From Synechococcus sp. RS9916 (GTDB lineage Bacteria; Cyanobacteriota; Cyanobacteriia; PCC-6307; Cyanobiaceae), in NCBI RefSeq assembly GCF_000153825.1, contig NZ_DS022299.1:2010869-2074868 (forward strand): a stretch of 64,000 nucleotides of DNA, read 5' to 3'. The notes below the pieces were generated by a model. The model saw only the letters and a list, made by a program, of their open reading frames with translations. It ran no database searches and was not told the origin of the DNA. Every line of letters begins with the position of its first letter. Position 1 is the stretch's first letter. Of the stretch, positions 18,426 through 26,903 are shown piece after piece. A program made the translations under genes and the position numbers.

Positions 18426-19532
18426 CTGAGCGACTCCATCGCGATCATCGGTGCTGGCGCCATTGGTGCCGGCACCGCCTGGACCCTGGCTCGCCAGGGT
18501 CACCCCGTGGTTCTGGTGGATCCAGAACTGGCCCAAACGCCCGAGCGACATCCCAAGACAACACTGACTGGCACGTCAGCGTCGCTTGGAATCCTCATGA
18601 GCTATGTGTTCCGCCGCTCCAGCGGCAGAGGTTGGCGGCTGCGGCGACGCAGCATGGAGCTATGGCCCCAGTGGGCTGACGCTCTGCACACGCCAGGCAC
18701 GCCACTGAAGCTGCACAGCGGGTTGGTGCAGCTGGCCGCAAGTGATCAGGAAGCCAGCCTTCAGCGCCACTTGGCCGAACAACGCTCTGCTCTGGGCCTG
18801 GAATTCCTTCCGCCCGACACCCTGCAGGATGCACATCCCGACTGGCCCAGTTGCCGCTATGGAGGGCTGCGTTCAGCCAAGGATGGAAGGGTCGATCCGC
18901 TGCTGCTGCAACAGGCGCTTCGGCAGCAACTGCAACAACTGAATGTGACCCTGGAGGCCACCAGGGTTGAGCAACTCCAACGCGGCCAAGGCGGGTGGGT
19001 GCTGCAGCTCGCCAACGGCAACCAAGTGGCCGCCAAGCAGGTGGTGGTCTGCAGCGCACTGGCGAGCCAAGCCCTACTGGCCCCTTTGGGCCATGCGCGC
19101 CCGATGGAGCCGGTCCTGGGTCAGGTGCTGCAACTGCAATTGGCGAATGCCGAGCACCTGAGCAGCCAGTGGCCGGCCGTGCTAGTCAGCCATGGCGTGA
19201 ATCTGGTGCGTCACGGGGCCGATCAGCTCTGGCTCGGCGCCACCCTGGAGCCAGGCACTGACCCCGATGCAGCAGCAGCAGAACGATTGCGAAGCCTGGA
19301 AGGCGATGCACCGCGTTGGCTTGGGGACTGCAAGGACGTGGGCCGTTGGCATGGTCTGAGGGCCCGGCCGAGCGGGCGACCCGCCCCACTCCTGGAGGTG
19401 CTCGAACCAGGGCTGATCCTGGCCACGGGCCACTACCGCAACGGCGTGCTGCTGGCTCCGGCGACCGCCGAGTGGGTGAGCGAACAAATCGACGCCAGTG
19501 GCCACCAGAAACGAATGCTTACCGACCCTTAA
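18426..19532 (+). CDS. FAD-dependent oxidoreductase of the DAO (D-amino acid oxidase) family
   Basis: About 368 residues if read from CTG 18426. The dinucleotide-binding motif IAIIGAGAIGAGTAWTLARQGHPVVLVD starts only six codons later, and the C-terminal FAD motif LEPGLILATGHYRNGVLLAP is intact, as is the DAO-like middle (substrate domain about 120-290). The first ATG/GTG/TTG in frame is GTG 18507, which lies after the GxGxxG loop and would destroy the FAD site. In frame, a stop codon sits at 18408-18410, so the real start must lie in 18411-18440, where only CTG or ATC codons exist. Family members oxidise amines or amino acids; the substrate is unknown. The gene follows psbQ at once and may be translated by coupling. 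Confidence 0.75.
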   Translation: MSDSIAIIGAGAIGAGTAWTLARQGHPVVLVDPELAQTPERHPKTTLTGTSASLGILMSYVFRRSSGRGWRLRRRSMELWPQWADALHTPGTPLKLHSGLVQLAASDQEASLQRHLAEQRSALGLEFLPPDTLQDAHPDWPSCRYGGLRSAKDGRVDPLLLQQALRQQLQQLNVTLEATRVEQLQRGQGGWVLQLANGNQVAAKQVVVCSALASQALLAPLGHARPMEPVLGQVLQLQLANAEHLSSQWPAVLVSHGVNLVRHGADQLWLGATLEPGTDPDAAAAERLRSLEGDAPRWLGDCKDVGRWHGLRARPSGRPAPLLEVLEPGLILATGHYRNGVLLAPATAEWVSEQIDASGHQKRMLTDP

Positions 19533-19546
19533 GCGCGTCTTTACGG
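19518..19546 (+). promoter_or_regulatory. Candidate Pho box upstream of pstS
   Basis: Three CTTA/CTTT-type 8-base units, CTTACCGA (19518), CTTAAGCG (19528) and CTTTACGG (19539), are spaced 10 and 11 bases apart, as PhoB/SphR-type repeats are. They lie 55 bases before the pstS ATG and overlap the stop codon of the preceding gene. The match to the cyanobacterial consensus (CTTAACCT repeats) is partial. Confidence 0.4.
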
Positions 19547-19600
19547 AATTCAGCACTCTGCTGGCTACATGTAGGCCATTCGAATGTGATTTTCGAAAAC

Positions 19601-20596
19601 ATGTCTCGCTCCTTTCTGACGCGTACGGCCGCCGCAGTCGCCGGCCTTGGTGCCGCCGTCAGCCTGGTCTCCTGCTCCTCTGGTGATGGCGACAAAGCGA
19701 CAGGTCGCCTTTCTGCGGCTGGCGCCTCCTTCCCTGCAGCGATCTATCAGCGCTGGTTCCAGGATCTGGCACCCCAGGGCCTCAACGTCAACTACCAATC
19801 CGTGGGCTCCGGCGCAGGCGTGCGTCAATTCACCGCCGGCACCGTTGACTTCGGCGCTTCCGATAAGCCGATGAAGCCCGAGGCGATCGCCAAAGTGAGC
19901 CGCGGTGTGGTGCAGATCCCGATGACCGCGGGTGCCATCGCCGTGGCCTACAACAACCCCGGTTGTGAGCTCAAGCTCACCCAGGATCAGCTGGCTGGCA
20001 TCTTCCTGGGCACGATCAAGAACTACAGCGAACTGGGCTGCGGCGACAAGGCCATCAAGGTGGTGCACCGTTCCGACGGCTCCGGCACCACCTACAACTT
20101 CACCAAGCACCTCTCCGCCATCAGCCCGACCTGGAAGACGGATGTCGGCGCCGACAAATCCGTGCAGTGGCCCACCGGCGTGGGTGCCAAGGGCAATGAA
20201 GGCGTGGCAGCCCAGCTCAGCCAGATCGGTGGCGGCATCGGCTACGTGGAACTGGCCTACGTGAAGGGTGACCTGCAAGCCGCGGCCGTGCAGAACGCCT
20301 CTGGCGACCAGGTCAAGCCCACCAACGCCACCGCCAGTGAAGCCCTGGGATCCATTGACCTCGGTCCTGATCTGATCGGCGGCAACCCCAATCCCAAGGG
20401 TGGGTACCCGATCGTCACCTTCACCTGGGTGCTGGCCTACAAAACCGGCAACGACGACAAGACCCCTCTGCTGAAGAAGGCGTTCGACTACATGCTGTCC
20501 GAGGAAGCTCAGTCGAAAGCCCCAGAGCTGGGCTATGTCTCCCTTCCCCCAGAAGTGGTGACCAAAGCCAAGGCGGCTGCCAACTCGATCAACTGA
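19601..20596 (+). CDS. pstS: Phosphate ABC transporter substrate-binding lipoprotein
   Basis: Captures inorganic phosphate in the periplasm for the PstCAB importer. The signal peptide (SRSFLTRTAAAVAGLGAAVSLVSC) ends in a lipobox with Cys at about residue 24, followed by SSGDGDK. The phosphate-binding loops are clear: LSAAGASFPAAIYQRW, YQSVGSGAGVRQFTAGTVDFGASD and VVHRSDGSGTTYNFTKHL, with the GSG and RSDGSGT residues that bind phosphate. 331 residues is normal. The ATG at 19601 fits the signal peptide; the long frame upstream is a shadow of the preceding gene. No pstCAB genes adjoin it, so this is a stand-alone copy, as often found in marine Synechococcus. A strong terminator follows. Confidence 0.95.
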   Translation: MSRSFLTRTAAAVAGLGAAVSLVSCSSGDGDKATGRLSAAGASFPAAIYQRWFQDLAPQGLNVNYQSVGSGAGVRQFTAGTVDFGASDKPMKPEAIAKVSRGVVQIPMTAGAIAVAYNNPGCELKLTQDQLAGIFLGTIKNYSELGCGDKAIKVVHRSDGSGTTYNFTKHLSAISPTWKTDVGADKSVQWPTGVGAKGNEGVAAQLSQIGGGIGYVELAYVKGDLQAAAVQNASGDQVKPTNATASEALGSIDLGPDLIGGNPNPKGGYPIVTFTWVLAYKTGNDDKTPLLKKAFDYMLSEEAQSKAPELGYVSLPPEVVTKAKAAANSIN

Positions 20597-20633
20597 TCCA
20601 TGACCCTCCCCACCATGGGGGGGACTGCACAAC

Positions 20634-20662
20634 AAAAGGGGGGGCCGAAGCCCCCCTTTTTT
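20634..20662 (+). terminator. Rho-independent terminator of pstS
   Basis: AAAAGGGGGG (20634-20643) pairs with CCCCCCTTTT (20651-20660) around a 7-base loop, followed by more T. The flanking A and T runs would let it work in both directions, so it can also back up the dnaK terminator. Confidence 0.85.
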
Positions 20663-20690
20663 GATAGTTCCTAGCAAGACGGATCCCAAC

Positions 20691-20719
20691 AAAAAACCCC
20701 GCCTGCAAGGCAGACGGGG
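20691..20719 (-). terminator. Rho-independent terminator of dnaK
   Basis: On the minus strand a ten-pair stem with one mismatch (CCCCGCCTGC at 20697-20706 with GCAGACGGGG at 20710-20719) and a 3-base loop is followed by six T (A run 20691-20696). It lies about 40 bases after the dnaK stop. Confidence 0.8.
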
Positions 20720-20758
20720 CGAAACAACATCGGCTCCCGATTAGGGGGGCCGAAAGCA

Positions 20759-22666
20759 TCACTTCGACTCAGTGAATTCAGCGTCGATCACGTCGTCGGC
20801 GCCACCTGCAGCACCATTGCCACCGGCGGCACCAGCATCAGCACCAGGGGCAGCAGCGTCAGCACCGGCCTGCTGATAGACGGACGCACCCAGGGCATAA
20901 AGCTCCTGCTGGAGTTCCTCCAACTGGGCCTTCATCGCCTCGAAGTCGTCCTTCTCAACGGCTTCCTTGAGCTTGACGCGCTTGTCTTCCACCTTGGCCT
21001 TGGCGTCGGCATCGACCTTGTCGCCCAACTCACCCAGCTGCTTCTCGGCCTGGTAGACGAGGGTTTCAGCCTGGTTCTTGACGTCGATCCGCTCGCGCTT
21101 CTCCTTGTCAGCGCTGGCGTTGGCTTCGGCATCCTTCACCATCTTCTCCACCTCGTTCTCACTGAGGGTCGAAGCACCGGTGATCGAGATGCTCTGCTCC
21201 TTGCCGCTGCCCTTGTCCTTGGCGGTGACGCTGAGGATGCCGTTGGCGTCGATGTCGAAGGTCACTTCGATCTGGGGCACGCCACGGGGAGCAGGGGGAA
21301 TGCCATCGAGACGGAAGGTTCCGAGCGACTTGTTGTCGGATGCCATCTCGCGCTCGCCCTGGAGCACGTGGATTTCCACGTTGGTCTGACCATCCACGGC
21401 GGTGGAATAGGTCTCCGACTTCTTGGTGGGAACCGTGGTGTTGCGGTTGATCATCTTGGTCATCACACCGCCGAGGGTTTCCACACCCAGGGAGAGGGGA
21501 GTGACGTCCAGCAGAAGGATGTCCTTGACCTCACCGGCGAGCACACCGCCCTGAATGGCAGCACCCACGGCCACCACTTCATCGGGGTTCACGGTCTGGT
21601 TGGGATCTTTACCGGTGATGCGCTTCACCAGCTCGAGCACCGCGGGGATGCGGGTGGAACCACCCACCATCACGATCTCGTCGAGCTCGGAGGAGGACAG
21701 CTTGGCGTCCTTGAGCGCCTGCTCCACAGGGGTGGCGCAACGGTCGATCAGCTTGGAAGCCAGCTCTTCGAACTTGGCGCGGGTGAGGGTGAGGTCGAGG
21801 TGCTTCGGACCTTCAGGAGTTGCCGTGATGAACGGCAGATTGATTTCACTCTGGGTGGCGTTGGAGAGCTCAACCTTGGCTTTTTCAGCCGCCTCGGTGA
21901 GGCGCTGCAGGGCCTGCTTGTCCTGACGCAGATCGATTCCTTCGTTCGACTTGAAAGTGTCAGCCAGGTGATCCACGATCACCTTGTCGAAATCGTCACC
22001 ACCGAGGTGGGTGTCACCAGCGGTCGAGAGCACCTCGAACACGCCGTCACCCACTTCCAGGACGGACACGTCGAAGGTGCCGCCGCCCAGGTCAAAAACC
22101 AGGATGCGCTCGTTGCTCTTCTTGTCGAGGCCGTAGGCCAGAGCCGCGGCGGTGGGCTCGTTGATGATGCGCAGCACTTCCAGACCGGCGATCTTGCCGG
22201 CGTCCTTGGTGGCCTGACGCTGGGAGTCGTTGAAATAAGCGGGAACAGTGATCACCGCCTGGGTGATGCTCTCACCGAGGTATTTGCCGGCGTCCTCAGC
22301 CAGCTTGCGCAGCACCTGGGCGCTGACTTCTTCGGGCGCGAACTGCTTCTCGAGGACCGGGCACTTCACCTTCACGTTGGCGCCGGCCTTCTCGACGCCA
22401 TAGCTCACTTCCTTCGACTCTTCGTTCACCTCATCGACGCGGCGACCGATGAAACGCTTGACGGAATAAAAAGTGTTGTCGGGATTCATAACCGCCTGAC
22501 GCTTGGCGATCTGACCGACCAGCTGATCCTGGTTCTTGGTGTAAGCAACCACCGAGGGGGTGGTGCGGAATCCTTCTGCGTTGGCGATCACGGTGGGCTT
22601 GCCACCTTCCATCACGGAAACGCAGCTGTTCGTGGTGCCGAGGTCAATGCCTACAACCTTGCCCAT
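20759..22666 (-). CDS. dnaK: Chaperone DnaK (Hsp70)
   Basis: ATP-driven chaperone that binds unfolded protein segments with DnaJ and GrpE. 635 residues: nucleotide-binding domain with [18 protein letters not shown] at the N-terminus, the phosphate-2 motif [14 protein letters not shown], and the adenosine motif [14 protein letters not shown]; substrate-binding domain with [14 protein letters not shown] and the lid. The C-terminus is an Ala/Gly-rich tail ending [12 protein letters not shown]. The start is fixed by a perfect AGGAGGT (plus-strand 22675-22681) eight bases before ATG 22666. Of the several DnaK proteins in cyanobacteria this has the general DnaK2-type layout, which I infer from its canonical length. 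A terminator lies downstream. Confidence 0.97.
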   Translation of the reverse strand: MGKVVGIDLGTTNSCVSVMEGGKPTVIANAEGFRTTPSVVAYTKNQDQLVGQIAKRQAVMNPDNTFYSVKRFIGRRVDEVNEESKEVSYGVEKAGANVKVKCPVLEKQFAPEEVSAQVLRKLAEDAGKYLGESITQAVITVPAYFNDSQRQATKDAGKIAGLEVLRIINEPTAAALAYGLDKKSNERILVFDLGGGTFDVSVLEVGDGVFEVLSTAGDTHLGGDDFDKVIVDHLADTFKSNEGIDLRQDKQALQRLTEAAEKAKVELSNATQSEINLPFITATPEGPKHLDLTLTRAKFEELASKLIDRCATPVEQALKDAKLSSSELDEIVMVGGSTRIPAVLELVKRITGKDPNQTVNPDEVVAVGAAIQGGVLAGEVKDILLLDVTPLSLGVETLGGVMTKMINRNTTVPTKKSETYSTAVDGQTNVEIHVLQGEREMASDNKSLGTFRLDGIPPAPRGVPQIEVTFDIDANGILSVTAKDKGSGKEQSISITGASTLSENEVEKMVKDAEANASADKEKRERIDVKNQAETLVYQAEKQLGELGDKVDADAKAKVEDKRVKLKEAVEKDDFEAMKAQLEELQQELYALGASVYQQAGADAAAPGADAGAAGGNGAAGGADDVIDAEFTESK

Positions 22667-22796
22667 GGGATCCCACCTCCTCGTCGAAAAGTCGTCTTGA
22701 ACCTCTGCATCTTCCCCAGTGCAGTGGCACGAGCACGAGGTGTGGTTCCCGAACAGTTCGACAGGCAGGCTGGGGGGCACGAGCAGACAACAGGCC

Positions 22797-23696
22797 ATGA
22801 CCCGCCCAGGAACAATCGGCGCCAGCACTGCGCTGGTGGGCCTTCTTGGCGATCCGGTGCACCACTCGCTCTCGCCGGCGATGCACAACGCTGCCCTCCA
22901 GGCCATGGGGTTGGACTGGGTGTTTCTGGCCCTTCCCACGCCTGCAGAGCAACTGGCCACCGTGATCCAAGGCCTGCACGCCGTGAAGTGCCGGGGCCTC
23001 AACGTGACCATCCCTCACAAGCAGAGCGTGGCCGGGCTGTGCCGGGAGCTCAGTCCTTTGGCGGAGCGGCTGGGGGCGGTCAACGTGCTGGTGCCCCAGA
23101 GCGATGGGGGCTGGTTTGGCACCAACACCGACGTGGAGGGTTTCTACCGTCCGCTGAAGGAGGCGGAACCGGACTGGAGCCAACGCAGCGCCCTCGTGTT
23201 GGGCTGTGGAGGCAGCGCACGCGCCGTGGTGGCTGGCCTGACTGAACTGGGTTGCTCGCGGATTCAGATCGCCGGACGCCGACAACCGGTTTTGGATGAA
23301 GTGATCGCAGCCTGCGGCAACTGGTCACCCCAACTGGAACCATTGCTCTGGAGCAGTGACGCCGCGCTGCAGGACGCCCTCGATCAGTGCGATGTGGTGG
23401 TGAACACCACGCCCGTGGGCATGGCCTCCCCCACCGACCCAAGCGCAGCGTTGGCCAGTCCCCTCAGCGACAGCCTGGTCAACCGCCTGAAGCCCGGATC
23501 CTGGGTGTACGACATCATCTACACCCCAAGACCGACCCAACTGCTGAAGCTGGCCGAAGCGCAGGGCTGCCGCACCCTTGACGGGCTGGAAATGCTGGTG
23601 CAGCAGGGTGCCGCTGCACTTCGCCTGTGGACGGGCCAAGACGACGTACCGGTTGCGGCCATGCGAGATGCCGCCCTCCAGCGACTCGCCGCCTAG
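22797..23696 (+). CDS. aroE: Shikimate dehydrogenase (NADP+)
   Basis: Reduces 3-dehydroshikimate to shikimate. 299 residues. The substrate-binding domain has [19 protein letters not shown] (Ser residues that bind shikimate), [10 protein letters not shown] with catalytic Lys, and GTNTDVEGF with catalytic Asp. The NADP-binding domain has [15 protein letters not shown] and the basic AGRR after strand 2, then VNTTPVGM. Ends with [22 protein letters not shown] 22797 is preceded by AGG and fits the family start. Divergent from dnaK across 130 bases. Confidence 0.95.
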   Translation: MTRPGTIGASTALVGLLGDPVHHSLSPAMHNAALQAMGLDWVFLALPTPAEQLATVIQGLHAVKCRGLNVTIPHKQSVAGLCRELSPLAERLGAVNVLVPQSDGGWFGTNTDVEGFYRPLKEAEPDWSQRSALVLGCGGSARAVVAGLTELGCSRIQIAGRRQPVLDEVIAACGNWSPQLEPLLWSSDAALQDALDQCDVVVNTTPVGMASPTDPSAALASPLSDSLVNRLKPGSWVYDIIYTPRPTQLLKLAEAQGCRTLDGLEMLVQQGAAALRLWTGQDDVPVAAMRDAALQRLAA

Positions 23697-23720
23697 CGTC
23701 AGGACAGCTCCTTCTGTTGT

Positions 23721-24197
23721 ATGCCCATCCCTGTGTGGCAGCGCCTGCTGGCGGTGTTGGTGTATCTGCTGCCGCTCAGCGATGCCCTGCCCTTCGGCCA
23801 GGCTCTGGTGGCGCAATATCCGGCGCTGGGCCTGCTGCTTCTGCCCGCAGTCCCCGTGGCGATCCTGCAGCGCAGCTTCAGTTTCGGCCCCCTTGCCCTG
23901 GGCGGGCTGTTGCTGTTTTTCGTGCTGTTCCTCGCGGTGGTGCGCAATCCCAACGTTCCTTACTTCCTGCGCTTCAACACCCTCCAGGCGCTGCTGGTGG
24001 ACATCGTGGTGATCCTGATCGGCTACCTGTATGCGCCGCTGAGCATGAGCCTTGGAGGCTTGGTGATGCGCACGTTGGGCAGCACGGTGCTGCTGGGGGT
24101 GCTAGCGGTGGTGCTCTTCGCCCTGATCGAGTGCCTGCGGGGCCGCGAGCCGGATCTGCCCGGCCTGAGCCAAGCCGTACGCATGCAGCTCTACTGA
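23721..24197 (+). CDS. Tic20-family (Ycf60-like) membrane protein
   Basis: A 158-residue protein with four hydrophobic segments. The strongly conserved Tic20 stretch VPYFLRFNTLQALLVDI lies at about residues 79-95, after YLLPLSDALPFG in the first loop. In plastids Tic20 is part of the inner-envelope protein import channel; in cyanobacteria the role is not settled. It lies 24 bases after aroE on the same strand. Confidence 0.85.
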   Translation: MPIPVWQRLLAVLVYLLPLSDALPFGQALVAQYPALGLLLLPAVPVAILQRSFSFGPLALGGLLLFFVLFLAVVRNPNVPYFLRFNTLQALLVDIVVILIGYLYAPLSMSLGGLVMRTLGSTVLLGVLAVVLFALIECLRGREPDLPGLSQAVRMQLY

Positions 24198-24227
24198 GCT
24201 GTCAACCCCTCAGGCGATACGATTGTT

Positions 24228-24270
24228 GATCCGTCGCTCACTTCGGTGAGCCATGAGTCCCCGTCGGATC
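24228..24270 (+). promoter_or_regulatory. rpsF leader hairpin resembling the S6:S18 RNA motif
   Basis: Outer stem GATCCG (24228-24233) pairs with CGGATC (24265-24270). An inner stem GCTCAC (24236-24241) / GTGAGC (24246-24251) is closed by a TTCG tetraloop. The 3' side has a 13-base asymmetric bulge (24252-24264) that contains CCG (24261-24263). In known rpsF leaders, the S6:S18 pair binds a hairpin with a CCG-bearing bulge and represses translation. A -10-like TACGAT at 24218-24223 would start transcription at about the base of this structure. Confidence 0.5.
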
Positions 24271-24277
24271 CATCTCC

Positions 24278-24649
24278 ATGACCCAGACGCCTTACTACGA
24301 GACCATGTACATCCTCCGTCCGGACATCCCGGAAGAGGAGGTTGAGTCCCATCTCACCAAGTACCGCGACATCCTCGTTGAGGCTGGTGCCGAAGTGCTC
24401 GATAACCAGATGCGCGGCAAGCGTCGCCTGGCTTATGCGATCAACAAGAATAAGGAAGGCATCTACGTGCAGCTGAGCCACAACGGCGACGGCCAGCAGG
24501 TGGCCGTGCTGGAGAAGGCCATGCGTCTCAGCGAAGACGTCATCCACTACCTGACCGTGAAGCAGGACGGTCCTCTGCCCGAGCCCCGCGTGATGCCTGG
24601 CACCGCAGCTCCTGCCCAGGAAGAGCAGCCTGCAGGCGCCTCTGCCTGA
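24278..24649 (+). CDS. rpsF: 30S ribosomal protein S6
   Basis: Component of the small-subunit platform, where it pairs with S18. 123 residues: the S6 fold is seen in [17 protein letters not shown], the loop [24 protein letters not shown], and the C-terminal strand [13 protein letters not shown], followed by a Pro/Ala/Glu tail common in cyanobacteria. No ribosome-binding site of the AGGAGG kind precedes ATG 24278; the upstream hairpin may control translation. A terminator follows, so the gene is probably monocistronic and rpsR is not adjacent. Confidence 0.96.
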   Translation: MTQTPYYETMYILRPDIPEEEVESHLTKYRDILVEAGAEVLDNQMRGKRRLAYAINKNKEGIYVQLSHNGDGQQVAVLEKAMRLSEDVIHYLTVKQDGPLPEPRVMPGTAAPAQEEQPAGASA

Positions 24650-24672
24650 TCCCTCCAGTCGAGGGATTGTTC

Positions 24673-24714
24673 AGTCCATGGCCCGGCGATACCGTCTGGG
24701 CCATGGACTTTTTT
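24673..24714 (+). terminator. Rho-independent terminator of rpsF
   Basis: Perfect 12-base-pair stem AGTCCATGGCCC (24673-24684) / GGGCCATGGACT (24698-24709), 13-base loop, followed by TTTTTT through 24714. The 3' arm contains the ATG (24703) that begins the next open frame. Confidence 0.85.
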
Positions 24715-25068
24715 GATGATCATCACCAGGCCCCGGCACCGCAATGGGCTCAGATGACTGAGGCAGCAGCCCGGACCAAACCCAACGACGACGCGGCGGA
24801 ACTGATTCGTCTGCGGGAGCAGGTGCAGGAACTGGAGGCCACCGTGGCCGACTACGAAGCCCTGCTCGCCGAACTGCCCGAGCTGTTTGAACGCAAATTC
24901 CAGCAACGACTTGAACCACTGCTGGAGCGTTATCGCCTGCTAGCGCAGGCTCAAGAGATCCATGAGGGCCATCGGGCACCACTGCGACGGGCTGCCCTGC
25001 GCTGGGGATGGCCGGGGGTGCGCCGCATCAGCGCCACCCCCGACGATGGACAACAGCAGAGCGCCTGA
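24703..25068 (+). CDS. Coiled-coil hypothetical protein
   Basis: 121 residues from ATG 24703. A heptad-like segment, AAELIRLREQVQELEATVADYEALLAELPELFERKFQQRLEPLLERYRLL, predicts a coiled coil over about residues 35-85, and the basic C-terminal part is RRAALRWGWPGVRRI. No family is recognised. The first ATG lies inside the rpsF terminator stem; ATG 24754 (starting MTEAAART) would leave the coiled coil intact and sit outside the stem, so it may be the true start. Neither has a strong ribosome-binding site. Convergent with argG, one base apart. Confidence 0.6.
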   Translation: MDFFDDHHQAPAPQWAQMTEAAARTKPNDDAAELIRLREQVQELEATVADYEALLAELPELFERKFQQRLEPLLERYRLLAQAQEIHEGHRAPLRRAALRWGWPGVRRISATPDDGQQQSA

Positions 25069-25069
25069 T

Positions 25070-26275
25070 TCAGCCGCGGTGGGTTGCAGCCCAGAGACGG
25101 GTGGGCAATCCCCAGACGTAGATGAAGCCCTCAGCCGCACGGTGATCAAACTGATCCTCGCTGCCATAGGACGCCATGGCCGGCACGTACAGGCTGCTCT
25201 CGGCTGATGCGCGACCGATGACGGTGGCTGTGCCCTTGTGCAGACGCAGACGGACAACACCGTTGACGTGCACCTGGGTGCGGTCCATGAAGCCGTCGAG
25301 AGCGTCCTTGAGCGGACCGAACCAGAGGCCCTGATACACCAGGTCAGCCCATTGCATCTCCAACTGACGCTTACTGCGCAGCACATCAGCGGCAAGCGTG
25401 AGGCTCTCCAGCTCCTGGTGCGCCTGAATCAGCAGCAACAGGCCTGGGGTTTCGTAAATCTCGCGGCTCTTGATCCCCACCACACGGTTCTCGATCATGT
25501 CGAGACGGCCAATGCCGTGGGTTCCCGCCAGACGATTGGCCTCACGGATCAGAGCAACAGGGTCTAGACGCTGACCATTGATGGCAACGGGATTACCGCC
25601 CTCGAAGCTGATTTCAATCTCTTCCGAAGCATCGGGAGTGTCAGCCACCGAGCGGGTCATGGCAAACACCTCTTCCGGCGGCGCCACCATGGGATCTTCC
25701 AGGGGGCCGGCCTCGATGCTGCGGCCCAGCAGGTTCAAATCGATGGAATAAGGAGATTTCTTGCTGACCGGCGCGGGAATGCCACAACGCTCGCCGTAAG
25801 CGATCGTCTCCTCACGGCTCATGCCCCACTCCCGGGCTGGGGTCAGCACCTTGAGGTCAGGGGCGAGTGCCGCGATCGCCACATCAAAACGCACCTGGTC
25901 GTTGCCCTTACCAGTGCAGCCATGGGCAACGGCATCAGCACCCACCTCGCGGGCCACCTCCACCAATCGACGGGCAATCAAGGGACGAGCCAGGGCTGTC
26001 GACAGGGGATAACGCCCTTCGTACAGAGCATTGGCCCGAATCGCAGGGAACGCGAACTCCTGAATGAAGGGCTCAATCAGATCGCCGACCAGCGACTGGC
26101 TCGCACCAGCCTCCAGAGCCTTCAGACGGATGGGCTCGAGCTCATCGCCCTGGCCGAGGTCTGCAGCGAAGGTAATCACCTCCTCGACGCCCCATTCCTG
26201 CTTCAGATAAGGAATGCAGACACTCGTATCCACTCCACCGGAATAGGCGAGCACGACCTTCTTCGCACGGCCCAT
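25070..26275 (-). CDS. argG: Argininosuccinate synthase
   Basis: Joins citrulline and aspartate using ATP, the penultimate step of arginine synthesis; argH, the next step, lies at 59.6 kb. 401 residues with the P-loop-like [11 protein letters not shown] at 10-20, the signature [31 protein letters not shown] and a C-terminal [18 protein letters not shown] 26275 has AGGAG eight bases upstream. Its start codon overlaps the stop of the small membrane protein gene upstream (TGATG), so the two are probably translated together. Confidence 0.96.
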   Translation of the reverse strand: MGRAKKVVLAYSGGVDTSVCIPYLKQEWGVEEVITFAADLGQGDELEPIRLKALEAGASQSLVGDLIEPFIQEFAFPAIRANALYEGRYPLSTALARPLIARRLVEVAREVGADAVAHGCTGKGNDQVRFDVAIAALAPDLKVLTPAREWGMSREETIAYGERCGIPAPVSKKSPYSIDLNLLGRSIEAGPLEDPMVAPPEEVFAMTRSVADTPDASEEIEISFEGGNPVAINGQRLDPVALIREANRLAGTHGIGRLDMIENRVVGIKSREIYETPGLLLLIQAHQELESLTLAADVLRSKRQLEMQWADLVYQGLWFGPLKDALDGFMDRTQVHVNGVVRLRLHKGTATVIGRASAESSLYVPAMASYGSEDQFDHRAAEGFIYVWGLPTRLWAATHRG

Positions 26276-26499
26276 CAACGGGACTCCTGTTCACAATCGT
26301 CTGATTCTCTCTCCCCGTCGGTCCAACCCATCAGCAACCAGGCCACCAGCACCAGAGCGGGACCAAACACCAACAGGCCCACAGTGGTGCCATCCACCGA
26401 CAATGGCTCCGGATGGTGCTGGCCCCAGAAACGCAAACCAAGGCTGATTAGCAGGGCCAATCCCCAAACGAGCAGCAGGGCCAGTGGTTTACCGCTCAA
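26275..26499 (-). CDS. Small two-helix membrane protein
   Basis: 74 residues with two hydrophobic segments ([17 protein letters not shown] and [21 protein letters not shown]) joined by a short polar loop, and an acidic C-terminal tail ([13 protein letters not shown]). Start taken as TTG 26499, with no clear ribosome-binding site. Its TGA overlaps the argG ATG by one base. Family not recognised. Confidence 0.55.
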   Translation of the reverse strand: MSGKPLALLLVWGLALLISLGLRFWGQHHPEPLSVDGTTVGLLVFGPALVLVAWLLMGWTDGERESDDCEQESR

Positions 26500-26564
26500 G
26501 GGGAATCAGGCTGATGCGGTCCACTATGATGTTTGATTGGACTTATTGGACTTTGTCCTCAGCG

Positions 26565-26816
26565 ATGAGCAGCGCACTTGACAGCATCAACCCCGCCCTG
26601 ACGCGCTATGGGCGCAAGGAGCCGGCACCGGTGCTGCCGTTGCGTGAGGAGCCCGATCTTCTGAGCTGGCTGGAAACCAGTGGCCGCCTGGTGGAAGACG
26701 AGGAATCCTCCTCCAGCGATGTCAGCACCGTGGAAGAAGAGGAGCTGTCAGCACTGATGGGCGAAAAAGAGGATTACAACAAAGACGACGAACAGGAAGA
26801 AGGCTGGGAGGAGTGA
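26565..26816 (+). CDS. DUF3134-like small acidic protein
   Basis: 83 residues. The segment NPALTRYGRKEPAPVLPLREEPDLLSWLETSGRLV matches the cyanobacteria-specific DUF3134 family. The C-terminal half is strongly acidic (VEEEELSALMGEKEDYNKDDEQEEGWEE). ATG 26565 is chosen as the family-like start; upstream in-frame ATGs at 26526-26529 exist. Function unknown. Confidence 0.75.
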   Translation: MSSALDSINPALTRYGRKEPAPVLPLREEPDLLSWLETSGRLVEDEESSSSDVSTVEEEELSALMGEKEDYNKDDEQEEGWEE

Positions 26817-26856
26817 TCCTTTCCGACCTGACGGTCGACTGACCCCGTTGTGCTGT

Positions 26857-26875
26857 GGGGAACCGGCGGTTCCCC
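26857..26875. other. Short perfect hairpin upstream of mraY
   Basis: GGGGAACC / GGTTCCCC with a 3-base loop, between the DUF3134 gene and mraY, 29 bases before the mraY start codon. No T run follows, so it is not a standard terminator; it could be a leader structure. Confidence 0.4.
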
Positions 26876-26903
26876 TAATCTCTCGGCGACCAGAGGCAAC
26901 GCC

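Noticed and set aside
17870-18475. N-terminal extension of purU across psbQ
   Set aside because: It is antisense to the psbQ gene, has no family similarity and would add 202 residues to a protein normally of about 280.
21368-22700. Long open frame antisense to dnaK that runs into aroE
   Set aside because: Its start covers dnaK and only its end lies in the aroE region in another frame. The real aroE start at 22797 is supported by the family N-terminus.
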